From NCBI GenBank assembly GCA_020055645.1, contig CM034547.1:38791909-38855908 (forward strand): a DNA stretch of 64,000 nucleotides. The letters run 5' to 3'. Shown here one piece after another: positions 63,296 to 64,000 of the stretch. Within the stretch, counting starts at the first letter, position 1, and each line of letters opens with the position of its first letter. The notes beneath the pieces were generated by a model. That model saw nothing but the letters and a program-made list of their open reading frames with translations, searched no databases and was not told the origin of the DNA. The translations under genes and the position numbers were made by a program. This DNA is from Tomocerus qinae. Its lineage: Eukaryota > Arthropoda > Collembola > Entomobryomorpha > Tomoceridae.

Positions 63296-64000
63296 TTTGC
63301 TTATTGCTTGTTCAATTTCTTCACTTAAAATCTCATGTAACAAAGTCAAATTAAATTCGTGTAGTCACTCAGCACTTTTTTAATAATTGTTTTCAAAGTA
63401 TATACATTTGTTTGGAATCGTGTGTTCCAAATAATGGTTGCAGCTTCTTGCAAAGACTTATTTCTAAGTTACACTTACACTGCAGAGATCAATAGAAAGA
63501 TAAGCGTGTATGTTCATGAAGCTGAAAACTAATAGCAAGACAATATTCAATCTTGGTCGAATCTTAGGAAAGAAGATGAAATGCAATAAATGTAGAAGGA
63601 TATCGTAGAAGATTGGACGTAGAATGTGCCAGCTGTCAAGTGAAACGAACGCACAATGAGTTAATAGCTGGCTTTTCTTGTCATCAAATCAACATCAATT
63701 TAACTGACAACGATTGCAATGCAGAGCGCTTTTAGCTGACGTTAACTTTGGTCGAGTCAAGTAAGCTTTTTAACTTTCTACTTTAGTAGTACTTGAGTCG
63801 AGATGTATCTTGTAATAATATCGCATTGTGTGAAGAACATCCAAAATTATATGTGAAAACATACACCCATAGTTAGCTTATTTTATATTACGATTTTATT
63901 AGTCGTATCGAAGAACTATCGTGTTATTATTGTATTGTAGTGTGTCTCCTTTGCTCCTCTTGTCTTATCTATGCACAGCTATTATGCTTGATATAGTATC
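63296..64000 (-). promoter_or_regulatory. Presumed 5' UTR and upstream region of the semaphorin-like gene
   Basis: This region lies upstream of the predicted start codon on the minus strand. It has no other gene, no CpG-rich island and no secure TATA box or initiator. The frame upstream of the ATG stays open for at least 60 bases, so the start choice rests on the signal peptide and Kozak-like context. A non-coding first exon and the true promoter may lie here or beyond the window. Confidence 0.3.

Noticed and set aside
1-64000. tRNA genes, tRNA-derived SINEs, rRNA, CRISPR arrays or bacterial operon features
   Set aside because: No A-box/B-box pairs, rRNA blocks or spaced direct repeats were found, and the spliced eukaryotic signals exclude a bacterial layout.

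Overview
This is metazoan, probably arthropod, DNA. It is moderately AT-rich and almost gene-free, saturated with slippage-type short motifs (ACTT, TAGG, GTGA, AGT, CTC), and carries spliced eukaryotic signals and invertebrate-type DNA transposons. No operons, Shine-Dalgarno sites, CRISPR arrays, rRNA or tRNA genes were found. The species cannot be fixed from the sequence.

Host gene. The only host coding sequence I can support is one short exon on the minus strand near the right end (63193-63295). It encodes a start Met, a signal peptide and a mature N-terminus beginning W-Q-E-D-V-R-P-K, then a splice donor. This pattern resembles the N-terminus of class 1 (transmembrane) semaphorins. If so, bases 63296-64000 are 5' UTR or promoter sequence, and nearly all the rest of the window (about 63 kb) is the first coding intron of that gene, continuing past base 1.

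Mobile elements. Three DNA transposons with clean ends and target-site duplications lie in this presumed intron. (1) 12920-15176 is a Ginger-type element (TGTTG ends, 4-bp TSD CATA). It has long foldback-like arms and a decayed remnant of a cysteine-rich transposase tail. (2) 44466-44714 is a 249-bp non-autonomous hAT-type MITE with 8-bp TSD GCGTCTAT, a G-run/C-run hairpin and two TCGCGC hairpins. (3) 56860-59700 is a 2841-bp, apparently complete Ginger/KRBA2-like transposon. It has 121-bp TIRs with one mismatch, TSD TATA and a two-exon minus-strand gene: an H2C2 zinc finger plus DDE integrase in exon 1, and a CXC-like cysteine-rich tail in exon 2. Elements 1 and 3 have homologous C-terminal coding regions but unrelated terminal repeats, so they are different subfamilies of one lineage.

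Remainder. The other stretches hold scattered microsatellites, a few perfect palindromes and many short chance reading frames. A few segments have a different, less repetitive texture and could be conserved non-coding DNA, but that cannot be decided without comparison to other genomes.
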